Positions 8,848-17,900 of a stretch of 64,000 bases of DNA are shown piece by piece (the first letter of the stretch is position 1; every line of letters begins with the position of its first letter). The position numbers and the translations under genes were made by a program. The DNA comes from Cuniculiplasma divulgatum (GTDB lineage: Archaea; Thermoplasmatota; Thermoplasmata; Thermoplasmatales; Thermoplasmataceae). Under the pieces are notes generated by a model, which saw only the letters and a list, made by a program, of their open reading frames with translations, was not told the DNA's origin and made no database searches. The stretch spans positions 1,178,001 to 1,242,000 of the forward strand of contig CP133595.1 in NCBI GenBank assembly GCA_031200235.1, in the 5' to 3' direction.

Positions 8848-10206
8848 ATGTCAATGGTAGGATTTGACAGATTCCTTTTTGCATTCACCATAGGATCGCA
8901 CATAATTCTTGTGTCAATGAGCATTGCGCTGATTCTTTTGATATCCATACTGGAGTTCCTGTATCTGAGGAACAGGAACAGTTACCACCTGGCCCTAATA
9001 AAGCGGCTCAAGAAGGTATTTGTGATCTCATTTGGTGTGGGTACTGCTTCCGGAATAGTTGTGGCTGTTGAACTTATAAATCTCTTTCCCGGTTTCATGA
9101 CTCTTGTTTCAGAAACCGGCATAATAGGTGCATTCTATGCTGAAATATTCGCCTTCTTCCTGGAGACCATCAGCCTTGTGATCTATGTTTATTTTGAGGG
9201 CGTGTTCAGGTGGAAATACACAAACCTGGCACTTTCAATTGTGGTAGCATTCGGGACACTTCTCTCAGGTGTGTTAATAACAATGGTCAATGCCTGGATG
9301 AACACGCCAAACGGATTCAACATACCGGTATATCTTTCAACAGGAAAGGTAACAGGGGTTCTTCCTTGGATTGCCTTTGCAACACCCTCAACCTTTGGCG
9401 AAATAGCCCACGTCCTCACAACAACAGTTTTTGCCGGTGTAATGCTTATCGGTGCATTTTTCGCTTACAAATATCTGCGGACACGTGACCCGGAGGAGAA
9501 GGGAATGTTCAGGTCAATGCTCCGGATTATCAGTGGGGTGTCCATCATTGATATACTGCTTGCAGGTGCTTCGGGATCAAATGAAATGTCAACACTGCTG
9601 CAATACCAGCCATTAAAATATGCGGCAATGGACCTCAATCCAACACCTGGAACAGGGTTTTCTGAAAGATTGTTCGGTTACCTGTACAATGGGCACATAC
9701 TTGATTCCATACAGATTCCGGGGTTGCAGGCCTTCCTTGCAAAGCTAGAGACAGGGATAACCACGCTTCCGGGTCTATCACAGTTCCCGGCAAGCGACTG
9801 GCCACCTCTGATGATACACACCACATTTGACATTATGGTGGTTGGGGGATTGTTCCTGGGGCTGTTCCTCTTCATAACCTTCCTCTTCTATGTGTTCAGG
9901 AAAGATTTCGTGAAGAACAGGTACATGATGTATTTCCAGATATTCTTTGGTTTCTTTGCACTCCTGGTCTATGAAATCGGATGGGTGACCGATGAGGTTG
10001 GCAGGCAGCCCTGGATTGTTTACAACGTGATGAAGGTTTACCAGGCGGCCAATTATTCCACTGGGCAGCTTGTTCCAGGATACTTCATCATTGCGTTCTA
10101 CCTTGTGCTCATACCGGCAACGTTCTATTTCTTTGCCAGGGTTTTCAATTCAAATCCGGTCAAAGAGGACATGAAGCCGGCAGCAGAAGGGGGTGTTAAT
10201 TATTAA
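8848..10206 (+). CDS. cydA: Cytochrome bd-type quinol oxidase subunit I
   Basis: This 452-residue polytopic membrane protein is the catalytic subunit, which reduces O2 to water with electrons from quinol. Visible marks are H18 in FTIGSHII (equivalent of the heme b595 ligand), the paired glutamates in AEIFAFFLE, a QPLKYAAMD Q-loop segment and the hallmark GRQPW. The Q-loop motif carries Asp where the usual form has Glu. About nine membrane segments can be traced. A longer frame from a TTG at 8830 is less likely because of the TATA box. It overlaps subunit II by 14 bases. It fits an aerobic or microaerobic respiratory chain with high O2 affinity. Confidence 0.92.
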   Translation: MSMVGFDRFLFAFTIGSHIILVSMSIALILLISILEFLYLRNRNSYHLALIKRLKKVFVISFGVGTASGIVVAVELINLFPGFMTLVSETGIIGAFYAEIFAFFLETISLVIYVYFEGVFRWKYTNLALSIVVAFGTLLSGVLITMVNAWMNTPNGFNIPVYLSTGKVTGVLPWIAFATPSTFGEIAHVLTTTVFAGVMLIGAFFAYKYLRTRDPEEKGMFRSMLRIISGVSIIDILLAGASGSNEMSTLLQYQPLKYAAMDLNPTPGTGFSERLFGYLYNGHILDSIQIPGLQAFLAKLETGITTLPGLSQFPASDWPPLMIHTTFDIMVVGGLFLGLFLFITFLFYVFRKDFVKNRYMMYFQIFFGFFALLVYEIGWVTDEVGRQPWIVYNVMKVYQAANYSTGQLVPGYFIIAFYLVLIPATFYFFARVFNSNPVKEDMKPAAEGGVNY

Positions 10207-11155
10207 CATTCTGTTTGGCATCAACTTTGCTGTATTTGCTGTATTCGCCGTGCTCATCATAACTGAAATGATGGGTAGCGTTCTGATGCTCATTGCATGG
10301 GAGGCAGTCAGGAAGAAGGTTCTGGACTATATTGTCCCTGTCTGGGAAGTGACCGGCACCTTCGGAGCATTCTGGGTTGTTGCATCTGATTTTGCGTATC
10401 CAAAGATACTTATCCCGCTGGCAAGCATCTTCTCAGCAGCCATTGCCATATTCCTGATATTGTTTGTGGCCAGGAATTCCACCATAGTGTTCGCGGAATT
10501 CATAAAGAAGAAGGGATGGCTGGACGAGAAGAAGCTTTACACTGGTTATTCCATATCCACACTGCTCCTTGGCCTGGTGGTGCTCGTCATAATAACCGGG
10601 ATAATAGGGGGAAATGGCATTGATTTGAACAGGCTTACGTTCAGCGTATCTGCATGGGCAGGCAATGCTGCATCCTGGCTTTTCATAATCGGTGCCCTCC
10701 TGATTGCAGTGGGTCTGGCTCCGGTGTTCTACGATCTTGCGCCCCTCAAGAAACTGGTTGTCCCATTCACAGTCGTGGGCCTTGTGGTTTCGGTGATCTC
10801 TCTGGATCTGTTCAAGCATGGATCGCTGCCATTCCTGGTGGCTGTGCCCATAATACTTGCACTGCTGGTTCCTATCCTTTATTATATTCCAAACACGGTG
10901 AAGCTGGTAACAAACAAGGTGTTTTTCATTGCGTGGGCATCGGCAGATGTCTTTTCGCTTGAATTCATGGTGTATCCTACAGCCTTTGGCGGAAACATAG
11001 ACGTGAATAGCCTGATATCATCAGGCCCCATGGCCTCGGCATATGTGGCAATAACGGTTGTTGGGCTTTTAATTCTGGCTGTGCTCATAGCGCTTTATTC
11101 AATAGCGGTGTATAGAAAGTCTGCAATGATGGAAAAAGCAGCGAGCACACCTTAA
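10193..11155 (+). CDS. cydB: Cytochrome bd-type oxidase subunit II
   Basis: This 320-residue membrane protein has about eight hydrophobic segments and follows cydA with a 14-base overlap. It starts at a GTG preceded by GAAGGGG. The N-terminal MMGSVLMLIAWEAVRKK resembles CydB-type subunits, though the sequence is divergent, as is usual in archaea. It should stabilise the heme-bearing subunit; its own function is taken mainly from gene order. No small CydX-like frame is evident after it. An AT-rich stretch follows the stop. Confidence 0.8.
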   Translation: MLIINILFGINFAVFAVFAVLIITEMMGSVLMLIAWEAVRKKVLDYIVPVWEVTGTFGAFWVVASDFAYPKILIPLASIFSAAIAIFLILFVARNSTIVFAEFIKKKGWLDEKKLYTGYSISTLLLGLVVLVIITGIIGGNGIDLNRLTFSVSAWAGNAASWLFIIGALLIAVGLAPVFYDLAPLKKLVVPFTVVGLVVSVISLDLFKHGSLPFLVAVPIILALLVPILYYIPNTVKLVTNKVFFIAWASADVFSLEFMVYPTAFGGNIDVNSLISSGPMASAYVAITVVGLLILAVLIALYSIAVYRKSAMMEKAASTP

Positions 11156-11211
11156 AAATTTATTCTATCCTTGAAAATTCCGAACCGCACATTCATGGCT
11201 TTTATTTTCTT

Positions 11212-11472
11212 TCACTCAAGAATCTTGACAGTCTTGTTTGTTGATCTCATTCCTCTGATGATTTTTATTCTGGATTGTTCAACATTGAAATGAGCGCAAA
11301 GTTGCCTTAATACATCGGCATTTGCTTTACCATTTTCTCTAGGCTCGTTGGTGTAAACAGTAAGCTTATTACCTTCGGCAATAATCTGACCATTCCCCCG
11401 TTTTACCTTAACCTGAACTATCAATGCATTTTCAGGTGTTGCATTTGATATGATCGGATTAATTTTGTTCAT
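11212..11472 (-). CDS. YggU/DUF167 family protein
   Basis: This small, 86-residue soluble protein has the DUF167 (YggU) pattern: a first strand LIVQVKVKRG, then LTVYTNEPRENGKANADVLRQLCAHF and a final strand-turn IKIIRGMRSTNKTVKI. The family's role is unknown; the structure is a compact alpha/beta fold. It is transcribed away from the tRNA gene and convergent with cydB. The start is an ATG in a single long frame with no alternative. Confidence 0.8.
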   Translation of the reverse strand: MNKINPIISNATPENALIVQVKVKRGNGQIIAEGNKLTVYTNEPRENGKANADVLRQLCAHFNVEQSRIKIIRGMRSTNKTVKILE

Positions 11473-12031
11473 ATTTCAGGTACATCGCATTTCTCCGGTT
11501 AAATATGAAAGAAAATCGCTTTCAATATATGACCGGTAATCAAGATATCAGGCTTGGAAGATGCTTAACTATCATGTATGGTAGCATTAAAATTGCACTT
11601 ATTTCATTTCTACTTTAGAGATCTCTGTAACCAAAGCAATATCTTCATGTTTCAGCACATGATCGAACGCTACAGAATCACCTACCCTGATGCATTCCGG
11701 CTGAAATCTGTGGATGGGATTTTGCGAAAGATTCTGGATAAGATCCTTGGCTTAAAGGCCATACCAGAAAAGAGGAACGCGTTGCAGGCAGTAAGAAGTG
11801 CACTTGTAGATCCCTTATGAAAGAGTGCCTGTTCTTAGTCTAAGCAGAAAGCAGGCACGTGAGTTCCAGCGCACTCCATTTTTAAGATCCGAGTTATTTT
11901 GCTGGATCAGCAGAGCGGATCTATTTGAATTTAGAACAGATGCCTGATAAAAAACAAGGTTGTTATGTTTTAACATTATTGTGAAGCTATAATAATCTTG
12001 GAAGCAGTAGGACGCCGGATTCCCAATAGAG
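11473..12031. other. Gene-poor stretch with one short ORF of doubtful status
   Basis: No recognisable gene is present between the DUF167 gene and tRNA-Glu. The forward frame 11578-11820 (80 codons, with an internal ATG in MFQHMIERYR) has a protein-like second half, TYPDAFRLKSVDGILRKI. It lacks a convincing ribosome-binding site or TATA box, and I do not recognise it. It could be a remnant of a larger gene. The rest is AT-rich with no clear repeat. Confidence 0.3.
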
Positions 12032-12106
12032 TGCTCCGACCGGGATTTGGACCCGGGTCGTCGGCTCGAAAGGCCGATATGCTTGGCCGGACTACACCAT
12101 CGGAGC
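12032..12106 (-). tRNA. tRNA-Glu (anticodon TTC)
   Basis: Read on the reverse strand, the 75-base sequence folds as a full cloverleaf. The acceptor arms are GCTCCGA/TCGGAGC, the D arm is closed by GTGT/GCAT with a large loop, and the anticodon stem TCGGC/GCCGA holds the loop CTTTCGA. The T arm is CCGGG/CCCGG with loop TCCAAAT. The anticodon is TTC and the discriminator base is A. CCA is not encoded. No intron is visible. Confidence 0.93.
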
Positions 12107-12129
12107 AGAACAGACCCTAAACCCACATA

Positions 12130-12138
12130 CTTATATGT
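12130..12138 (-). promoter_or_regulatory. TATA box of the tRNA-Glu gene
   Basis: On the reverse strand ACATATAAG lies 24-32 bases before the mature 5' end of tRNA-Glu, the normal archaeal box A spacing. Confidence 0.6.
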
Positions 12139-12167
12139 ATTTTTGTAGCAGGTGCCAGTCCATCAGG

Positions 12168-13205
12168 TCAAAGTAACCTGTATCTGAGGATGGCGCAATA
12201 GCCTCCGAAATTACTCACTATCCTGCCAGGATCAGTTCCTGTTCCTATTATGTGCACCCTTGTACCATAGTTTCTCGACTCTTCCAGAAGTTTCCTGCCC
12301 TCGGGGGTCCTGAATTTTTCCTCAGAAACAATCAGTGTATCCACGGCGCCAGCTTCAAGTGCTGTCAGAACATCTTCGTATCCGTATGTTCCAAGGCCGT
12401 CTGTTCCGACATGCCTCAGAAAGCTCTCCACGAGTCTGGAATCTCCAGAAATTCTGAGGTCCCTGAAAATGGCATCCGCCTCAGGAGTATTCAGGAATTC
12501 CCAGACAGCGCCTGCATCTGATCTGTTGGTGGGGTATGTCACCACCCGGAATCCTGTTCCGCCGTATGTTCTGAATGCGTTTACTATCTTTTCTCTGGTG
12601 AATCCTGGTCCAAGGATTATTATGGTGCTTCCTTCTGGCAGCATCCTGCGGCATGACTCAACAATTTCCCTGTGAAAATCCTGTTCAGAGAAATTACTTT
12701 CGTAAGCTTTGCCTGTGAGATGTGAATCGATCTTGCCTATGCTCTGTATCCCGTATGACTTCAGCATAAGAATCCATGCGGTCTCATCATCTGCGGCGAT
12801 GAAATAGAATTTCTGTGAAAACTTATTATCCAGGGCCTCAGCCAGGAGTTCACGCTGCTGTTCCAGCCACTGCTGCTTCTTGAGTTCGAAGTTGTCGCCG
12901 GGTGATATATTGAATGACTGATGGTCTCCAATGATGTCCTCAGGTCCTTCCCTTATGGTGCCAAGAACCTTCAGATTTCCAGAAAAATCCTGGAATTCAA
13001 CGCTCTCAGCAACTATGGATGCGGTGACAGGTTTTCGCGGGGATTCCTTGGATCTGTTCATGTCCTGCTGCTTCTCCACCCTTCTCAGGGTTGTCATCCT
13101 GACCATGTCTCCAGGATTTATGAGGTTCTTCAGATACCATAAATCATCATCGGAATCTACGTGTACCGTAATCCATTCAGAATCCTTCTTTTCCGTGATC
13201 CTCAT
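12168..13205 (-). CDS. pelA: Pelota (Dom34) mRNA surveillance / ribosome rescue factor
   Basis: This 345-residue protein matches archaeal pelota. Its Sm-like N-terminal domain begins with an ITVHVDSDDDLWYLKNLINPGD-type pattern containing the family motif DDLWYLKNLI. The central domain follows with ITEKK-type and VEFQDFSGNLKVLG segments, then the eRF1-like C-terminal domain with IIVLGPGF-like IIILGPGFTREKI. It binds stalled ribosomes and acts with ABCE1, whose gene is at the right end of the window. The ATG start overlaps the stop of the upstream Mut7-C gene by four bases, so the pelota, Mut7-C and ubiX genes form a tight operon. Confidence 0.92.
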   Translation of the reverse strand: MRITEKKDSEWITVHVDSDDDLWYLKNLINPGDMVRMTTLRRVEKQQDMNRSKESPRKPVTASIVAESVEFQDFSGNLKVLGTIREGPEDIIGDHQSFNISPGDNFELKKQQWLEQQRELLAEALDNKFSQKFYFIAADDETAWILMLKSYGIQSIGKIDSHLTGKAYESNFSEQDFHREIVESCRRMLPEGSTIIILGPGFTREKIVNAFRTYGGTGFRVVTYPTNRSDAGAVWEFLNTPEADAIFRDLRISGDSRLVESFLRHVGTDGLGTYGYEDVLTALEAGAVDTLIVSEEKFRTPEGRKLLEESRNYGTRVHIIGTGTDPGRIVSNFGGYCAILRYRLL

Positions 13206-13669
13206 CTTTCTTTCTCCGCCGTGCCATCAACTATGGACCGGATCTCATTCTTTATTGATGCATAGTGAGTCCCCTCCCAGTAGATCTTTCCGCAGTGAGT
13301 GCAAATGTAAACCCTGTTCTGCAACTTCCTGACCCCGGGTGGCAGACTTGCCATGATGGCTGGGTCATCAGTGACCCTGAGCAGACCGTTACAGAGTGGA
13401 CATCTTGTGAAATAAAGGGATTCATCAGGCGGAAATCTTGCCACGAATTCTCTGAGCTGTTCCACATGCCTGTCAGATTTGATATATATGGAATTTCTGT
13501 ACCTTACGGAAAGTTCCCTGTCCCTTGTTATTAGGATCAAATCTTCCCTTGAACATGTCTCAATGATTGAATCATCCGCCATGTCAGAGGTTGCATACCC
13601 GACATCATAGCCCATCAGGCGTAACCACCTGCACATCTTCCCCAGCATGCTGTCAGCGAAGAATCTCAT
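13202..13669 (-). CDS. Mut7-C RNase domain (PIN-like) protein with zinc ribbon
   Basis: This 155-residue protein starts MRFFADSMLGKMCRWLRLMG, the typical opening of Mut7-C proteins, with D6 and DLILITRD as likely PIN-fold acidic residues. The C-terminal part has two CxxC pairs, CPLCNG and CTHCGK, forming a zinc ribbon. Archaeal members are predicted RNases. The start taken is the ATG one base after the ubiX stop. A longer frame to 13702 would add 11 residues inside ubiX. Coupling with pelota suggests a role in RNA quality control, which is inference. Confidence 0.83.
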   Translation of the reverse strand: MRFFADSMLGKMCRWLRLMGYDVGYATSDMADDSIIETCSREDLILITRDRELSVRYRNSIYIKSDRHVEQLREFVARFPPDESLYFTRCPLCNGLLRVTDDPAIMASLPPGVRKLQNRVYICTHCGKIYWEGTHYASIKNEIRSIVDGTAEKER

Positions 13670-13670
13670 T

Positions 13671-14234
13671 TCAGTAGTCTTTCCATCGTCCTGACATATC
13701 ATTGTCGATGCCCATCAGATCCAGAACCCGAGATACAACAAAATTCACCATGTCACCAGCAGTCTCAGGCCTTGTGTAATAACCTGGCATTGCAGGAGCC
13801 ACAATCACTCCGTTTGTCGACAGCTTCAGCATGTTTTCAATGTAAATGGAGCTCAGTGGCATCTCTCTTGGTACAATCACCATCCTCCTACGCTCCTTCA
13901 TGGATACTGCAGCAATCCGTGTGATGAGAGTGTCAGCCATGCCGGTAGCCATCCTTGCAAGGGTGGTGTTGGAGCAGGGAATTATGACAAAACTCCTGAA
14001 CCTGAAGGATCCGGAACTCACCGGTGCAGCAAGGTCAGAATCATCATAAACATGTTCAGCCAGTTTAGAAAAGTCCTCCAGAGTCAGGTCTGTCTCAGCG
14101 GTCATGACCCTTTTCGCACCATCAGAAATGATCAGGTGGCGTTCAAAATTCTTAAGCGATTCAAGGAGCCTGAACGCAAGAACAGTTCCTGAAGCTCCTG
14201 TTACGCCCACAACTATCCTATTGTCTCCCTTCAA
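13671..14234 (-). CDS. ubiX: UbiX-type flavin prenyltransferase
   Basis: This 187-residue enzyme has the Rossmann-like GVTGASGTVLAFRLLE start, an IIPCSNTTLARMATGMADTLI segment and VIVPREMPLSSIYIENM. All are hallmarks of UbiX/Pad1, which prenylates FMN to make the cofactor of UbiD decarboxylases. No UbiD gene is in the window. The cofactor probably serves quinone synthesis or another decarboxylation. It is the first gene of the ubiX, Mut7-C, pelota operon. The start is an ATG shortly after an AT-rich promoter-like region. Confidence 0.88.
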   Translation of the reverse strand: MKGDNRIVVGVTGASGTVLAFRLLESLKNFERHLIISDGAKRVMTAETDLTLEDFSKLAEHVYDDSDLAAPVSSGSFRFRSFVIIPCSNTTLARMATGMADTLITRIAAVSMKERRRMVIVPREMPLSSIYIENMLKLSTNGVIVAPAMPGYYTRPETAGDMVNFVVSRVLDLMGIDNDMSGRWKDY

Positions 14235-14278
14235 TGAATATCCATAAAAGATGTATATGGGATATATAAGTGATGGTC

Positions 14279-14854
14279 TCAGCGCTTTCTGTTAAAGTAG
14301 AAGTACAGTACGAAGGTTGCGGCGAATATTGCCACGATTATCGCTGCATCCCTGTAATCGTCATAAAGACTGACAACCCTGGGCTTGGACCACGAAAATC
14401 CAGGATAAGCACCGGAATCAAGGGCTTTGATGTTTGACAGGTGGCTTCCGCCGCTGGTCACAAGGGACTGCTGGTTCTCAGTCATCTTGAATGCTATGGT
14501 GAAGTTCTGGACACTGGGAAAACCAATTGAAGACAGCGCAGTTATAACATCAAGTCCGTAGGGGTTGAGGCCTGTGTATGACAGATCGAACACTATGAGG
14601 TCCTGCGTTGAATTTGCGCTCCAGTTGTATGTTACGTATGTGCTGTTATCTATTATATCTGCAAAGAATGAGTTCCACTCCGTAGTGCTGATCGTGTAAT
14701 GGTTTTCGGTTCCGTTTATATAATAGGTAACTGAGGGCAGACTCGATGGGGGCGGATTCAGTACAGGAGTGCTTCCCATGGCTGATATTGGAGCAACGGC
14801 CAGCACAAAAACGAATGCCAGAGCCGCTAGTGAAATGGCTGTCTTGTTTTTCAT
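14279..14854 (-). CDS. Secreted or membrane-anchored protein of unknown function
   Basis: I do not recognise this 191-residue protein. The N-terminus MKNKTAISLAALAFVFVLAV is a clear signal peptide. The C-terminus has one membrane segment (DAAIIVAIFAATFVLYFYF) followed by NRKR, so the body should lie outside with a short cytoplasmic tail. Several N-x-S/T sequons are present. The start taken is the ATG at 14854. The longer GTG frame to 14902 would place charged residues before the signal. It lies 69 bases downstream of the giant surface protein gene on the same strand and may be cotranscribed with it. Confidence 0.7.
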   Translation of the reverse strand: MKNKTAISLAALAFVFVLAVAPISAMGSTPVLNPPPSSLPSVTYYINGTENHYTISTTEWNSFFADIIDNSTYVTYNWSANSTQDLIVFDLSYTGLNPYGLDVITALSSIGFPSVQNFTIAFKMTENQQSLVTSGGSHLSNIKALDSGAYPGFSWSKPRVVSLYDDYRDAAIIVAIFAATFVLYFYFNRKR

Positions 14855-14923
14855 GAAATTGAATCCGAAACAGATATGAATTTCTCTAAATAAGTTTTTC
14901 ACTGCAATTTTCCAGATACGGAT

Positions 14924-17900
14924 TCAGTTTCCTCTTCTTGCCATTGATGGATCCATGGCGTATTTCTGGCCATCAGGATCAGCAAGTATGAGGATTTTCC
15001 CACGATCTACCAATCTTCTGAGAGCCGATTCCATGGTCTTCTTCCTGATTCTGCCAGCCTTGCCTTTTTTCATAATTTCACGTATGGTTCTGTTTCTCAT
15101 TTCCATTATGATCTCAGCTGCGGCATCCTCATCTGCGCCATAGGCAACCTGCCTGTATGCGACCAATGATACCGGGATCATGGCTACCAGTGCCTCAGGA
15201 ATGAAACCGAAAGTGAACACGGTCCTGGTTGTGCTTTTTCCGTGACCGTTAAAATGGACATCAAGGTTCACAGTGTGGTACCCTGGAAGGAGAAAAATGC
15301 TCAATGAATCTCCTCCATAGGATTCCCCTGATACAGTCCAAGTGTATCTAAGGTTCTGAAGGTCAGTACCATGAACAACTGGATGAAATTCTGCAAAACC
15401 TGATATGATGCTGTATGCAATTCCTATGCCTGTGATCTGAGGATAGTAAGTGACGTTTATTCCTCTAATTTCTGTGCTGTTTATGTTTCCACACATGTCT
15501 GTGGCTGTCAGGAATACGCTGTAATTTCCATCGGCATTGAAGTTAATGGTGACATTCCCCCGGCCCGTATATCCAGAATACAGGACTCTTGAATTGCTCA
15601 TTTTGATCTCAATGTATGCCGGTACGGCATCCATAACAGAAAATGCCAGTTCAGTGGTGTTTGTGCCTGAAAGATTCATGTCTGCAACTCTCACCGATAT
15701 TGCTGGAGGTCGATCATAGCTGGCTACCATGATGTTCTCCCTGGCAGAATTGTTCCAGAGGTTCCTGGCGTAAAACGTCACGTTGTAAGTTGAATTTCCT
15801 TCTGGTAAAGTTATTTCCCCATCTTCGGCAGACTGGATTGCCCACGATCTTCCTCTGCTTATGTTTGCCACGATGGAGATGTTGGCACTGTCCACATCAG
15901 GAAAATGCAGCACAGTTGAATTTGTGTATATGACAGGCTTCGGGAAGGATGGCACAACCGGAATTGTGTTGTTCACGCTCAATGATAAGTTACGGGATGA
16001 AATCAGGCCGCTACTGCCGATTGCCTCAATATTCATATGATAAGTACCATTCTCGTGGAAAAAGCCACTGCCCTGATCAAGGACAATATTCCAGTTTTTT
16101 CCGGTGACCTCCCACTCTCCAATCACATTGCCACAGTAAATGATGGATGCAGATATCCGTGATGTTACATTGCTTGTTGCGTTGATTGTCATGGTGTTAT
16201 TGCTGGAATCACCATAGAATGAAAGTAAACGGGAACCGGATGTGTTCACACTCAACAGAGGTCGGTATGTTTCGATCCCAAAGCTCCTGGAACCAAGGAA
16301 TGCAGTTTGACCATCAAGAAGCGTTGCATTGAGCGACAGGACATAATTTCCGTTTGTCAGATTGAGGGTTGTCCAGTTGGTGTCAAGCTGATACGAGAGA
16401 TTCATAGCGGCACCGTGGACATATAGGTCGTAATATGAAACGTTCTCCACTCCTACCCATTGTACAGTTATGTTGCTCCTGCTGTAGTACGTCCCATTTG
16501 TTATACCTATGGAGGTGCTGCCTGAAATGCCCTTTATGGTGGTGTAGTTGAACCATCTGGAATGCACTATTCCGAAGCAGTCTGTATAGTTCACCCAGAG
16601 AACCAGTTTCCCCGGGTTGGAGGACACAAACAGCCCGAATGCCAGAGAATTTGTTGTGTACGTTCCACTGTTCCATTGCACGCTTGTTGTGCCATTGCCA
16701 GAAGTGCCAGTTATATTTATTGTAAATCCCTGGGACTGGGCGATGTATGTCCCATTGCCTGGATTCACATATATGACAGGTATCTGGCTGTCAATGGAAA
16801 CCTCCTCATACACTGAGGATGAATAACCGGCCATGTTGCTGGCTGTTACAGTGAGCCGGTATGTCCCGGTGGGAAAAAGTGAGGCATCGATTGTGATACT
16901 GCCGTTACTGGCTTTAAGCTCAGTACCGCCAAGGGTCGCATTCAGGCTGTATGTGAGGTTTGAATGCACCGAGTATTCCACGGTAGAATTGTGTGTTATT
17001 ATTCCTGCAGGCTCCAGACTTATGCCTATACCATCTGTAGACAGTGGCTCAGCGCTGCTGTAGAATATGTATATGTCGCTACCGGCAGCAAGTGTACCGG
17101 CAGAGGCATTTTCGTCAAGATAGACTCCGGTTATGTTCTGCACAAAAATGTTGCTGGCGATGGCATAGTACGGGCTCAGGAACTCAGCCTGTCCAGAATC
17201 CATGTGCAGTGCAGTGTCTCCGGCCCCTGACCAGGTACTCAGGGATCCGTTGATGATAAGCATCCGGCTGTAATCCTCAGGGTCAAGCATGAATGAATAA
17301 TGTCCACTGGTTGTTGCGTTCATCAGAACTTCGTATACGCCATCTGTTTCCCAGGCCAGGCTCGTGTTCACAATATTCCCGTTGAATGTCTGTCCAGGAG
17401 CCATGGTCATATCCAGTGTTTTATTGAGAATGAAATGAATGGTGTCCCCGGACGAGAGATTGAGATCCATTCCCGTTAGGTTTCCGTGTGACTGGCTCAT
17501 GGCCACAAGTAAGCTGTCTCTACCAAGAGAGATATTGTATGCTGTGGATGTTCCACTTGTGAAATTGATTGCTACCAGCGAGAAGCGGGAAACCATTACA
17601 AAGCTTCCGTGGAGAAAGAAGACTCCAGTGAAATAGGGAAAATGTCCATAGGAGAGTGCACTGGAGACTGAAAGATCTGTCAGGTTAACGGCAATCATGT
17701 TCACTTCCGTGCTGTTCCCACAGGCAATATATTCCACGTTGCCAGATACCACAGATACAAAGTTTCCTCCGGAGATAGGCTGTACCTGGGTGAGAATACC
17801 TGCAGTCTGGTTTGCGTAATTCCAGTATGAAATAGAAGTTTTGCTGGAGTGCGCAACGAACAGGACATCATTAAGTTCAGGGTCCAGTACCGGGATCGAC

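Noticed and set aside
12032-12106. tRNA-Glu as an integration site of a mobile element
   Set aside because: No duplicate of the tRNA 3' end and no integrase gene were seen on either side.
11815-12126. Reverse ORF across the tRNA-Glu gene
   Set aside because: It is the antisense and sense shadow of the tRNA and its flank.
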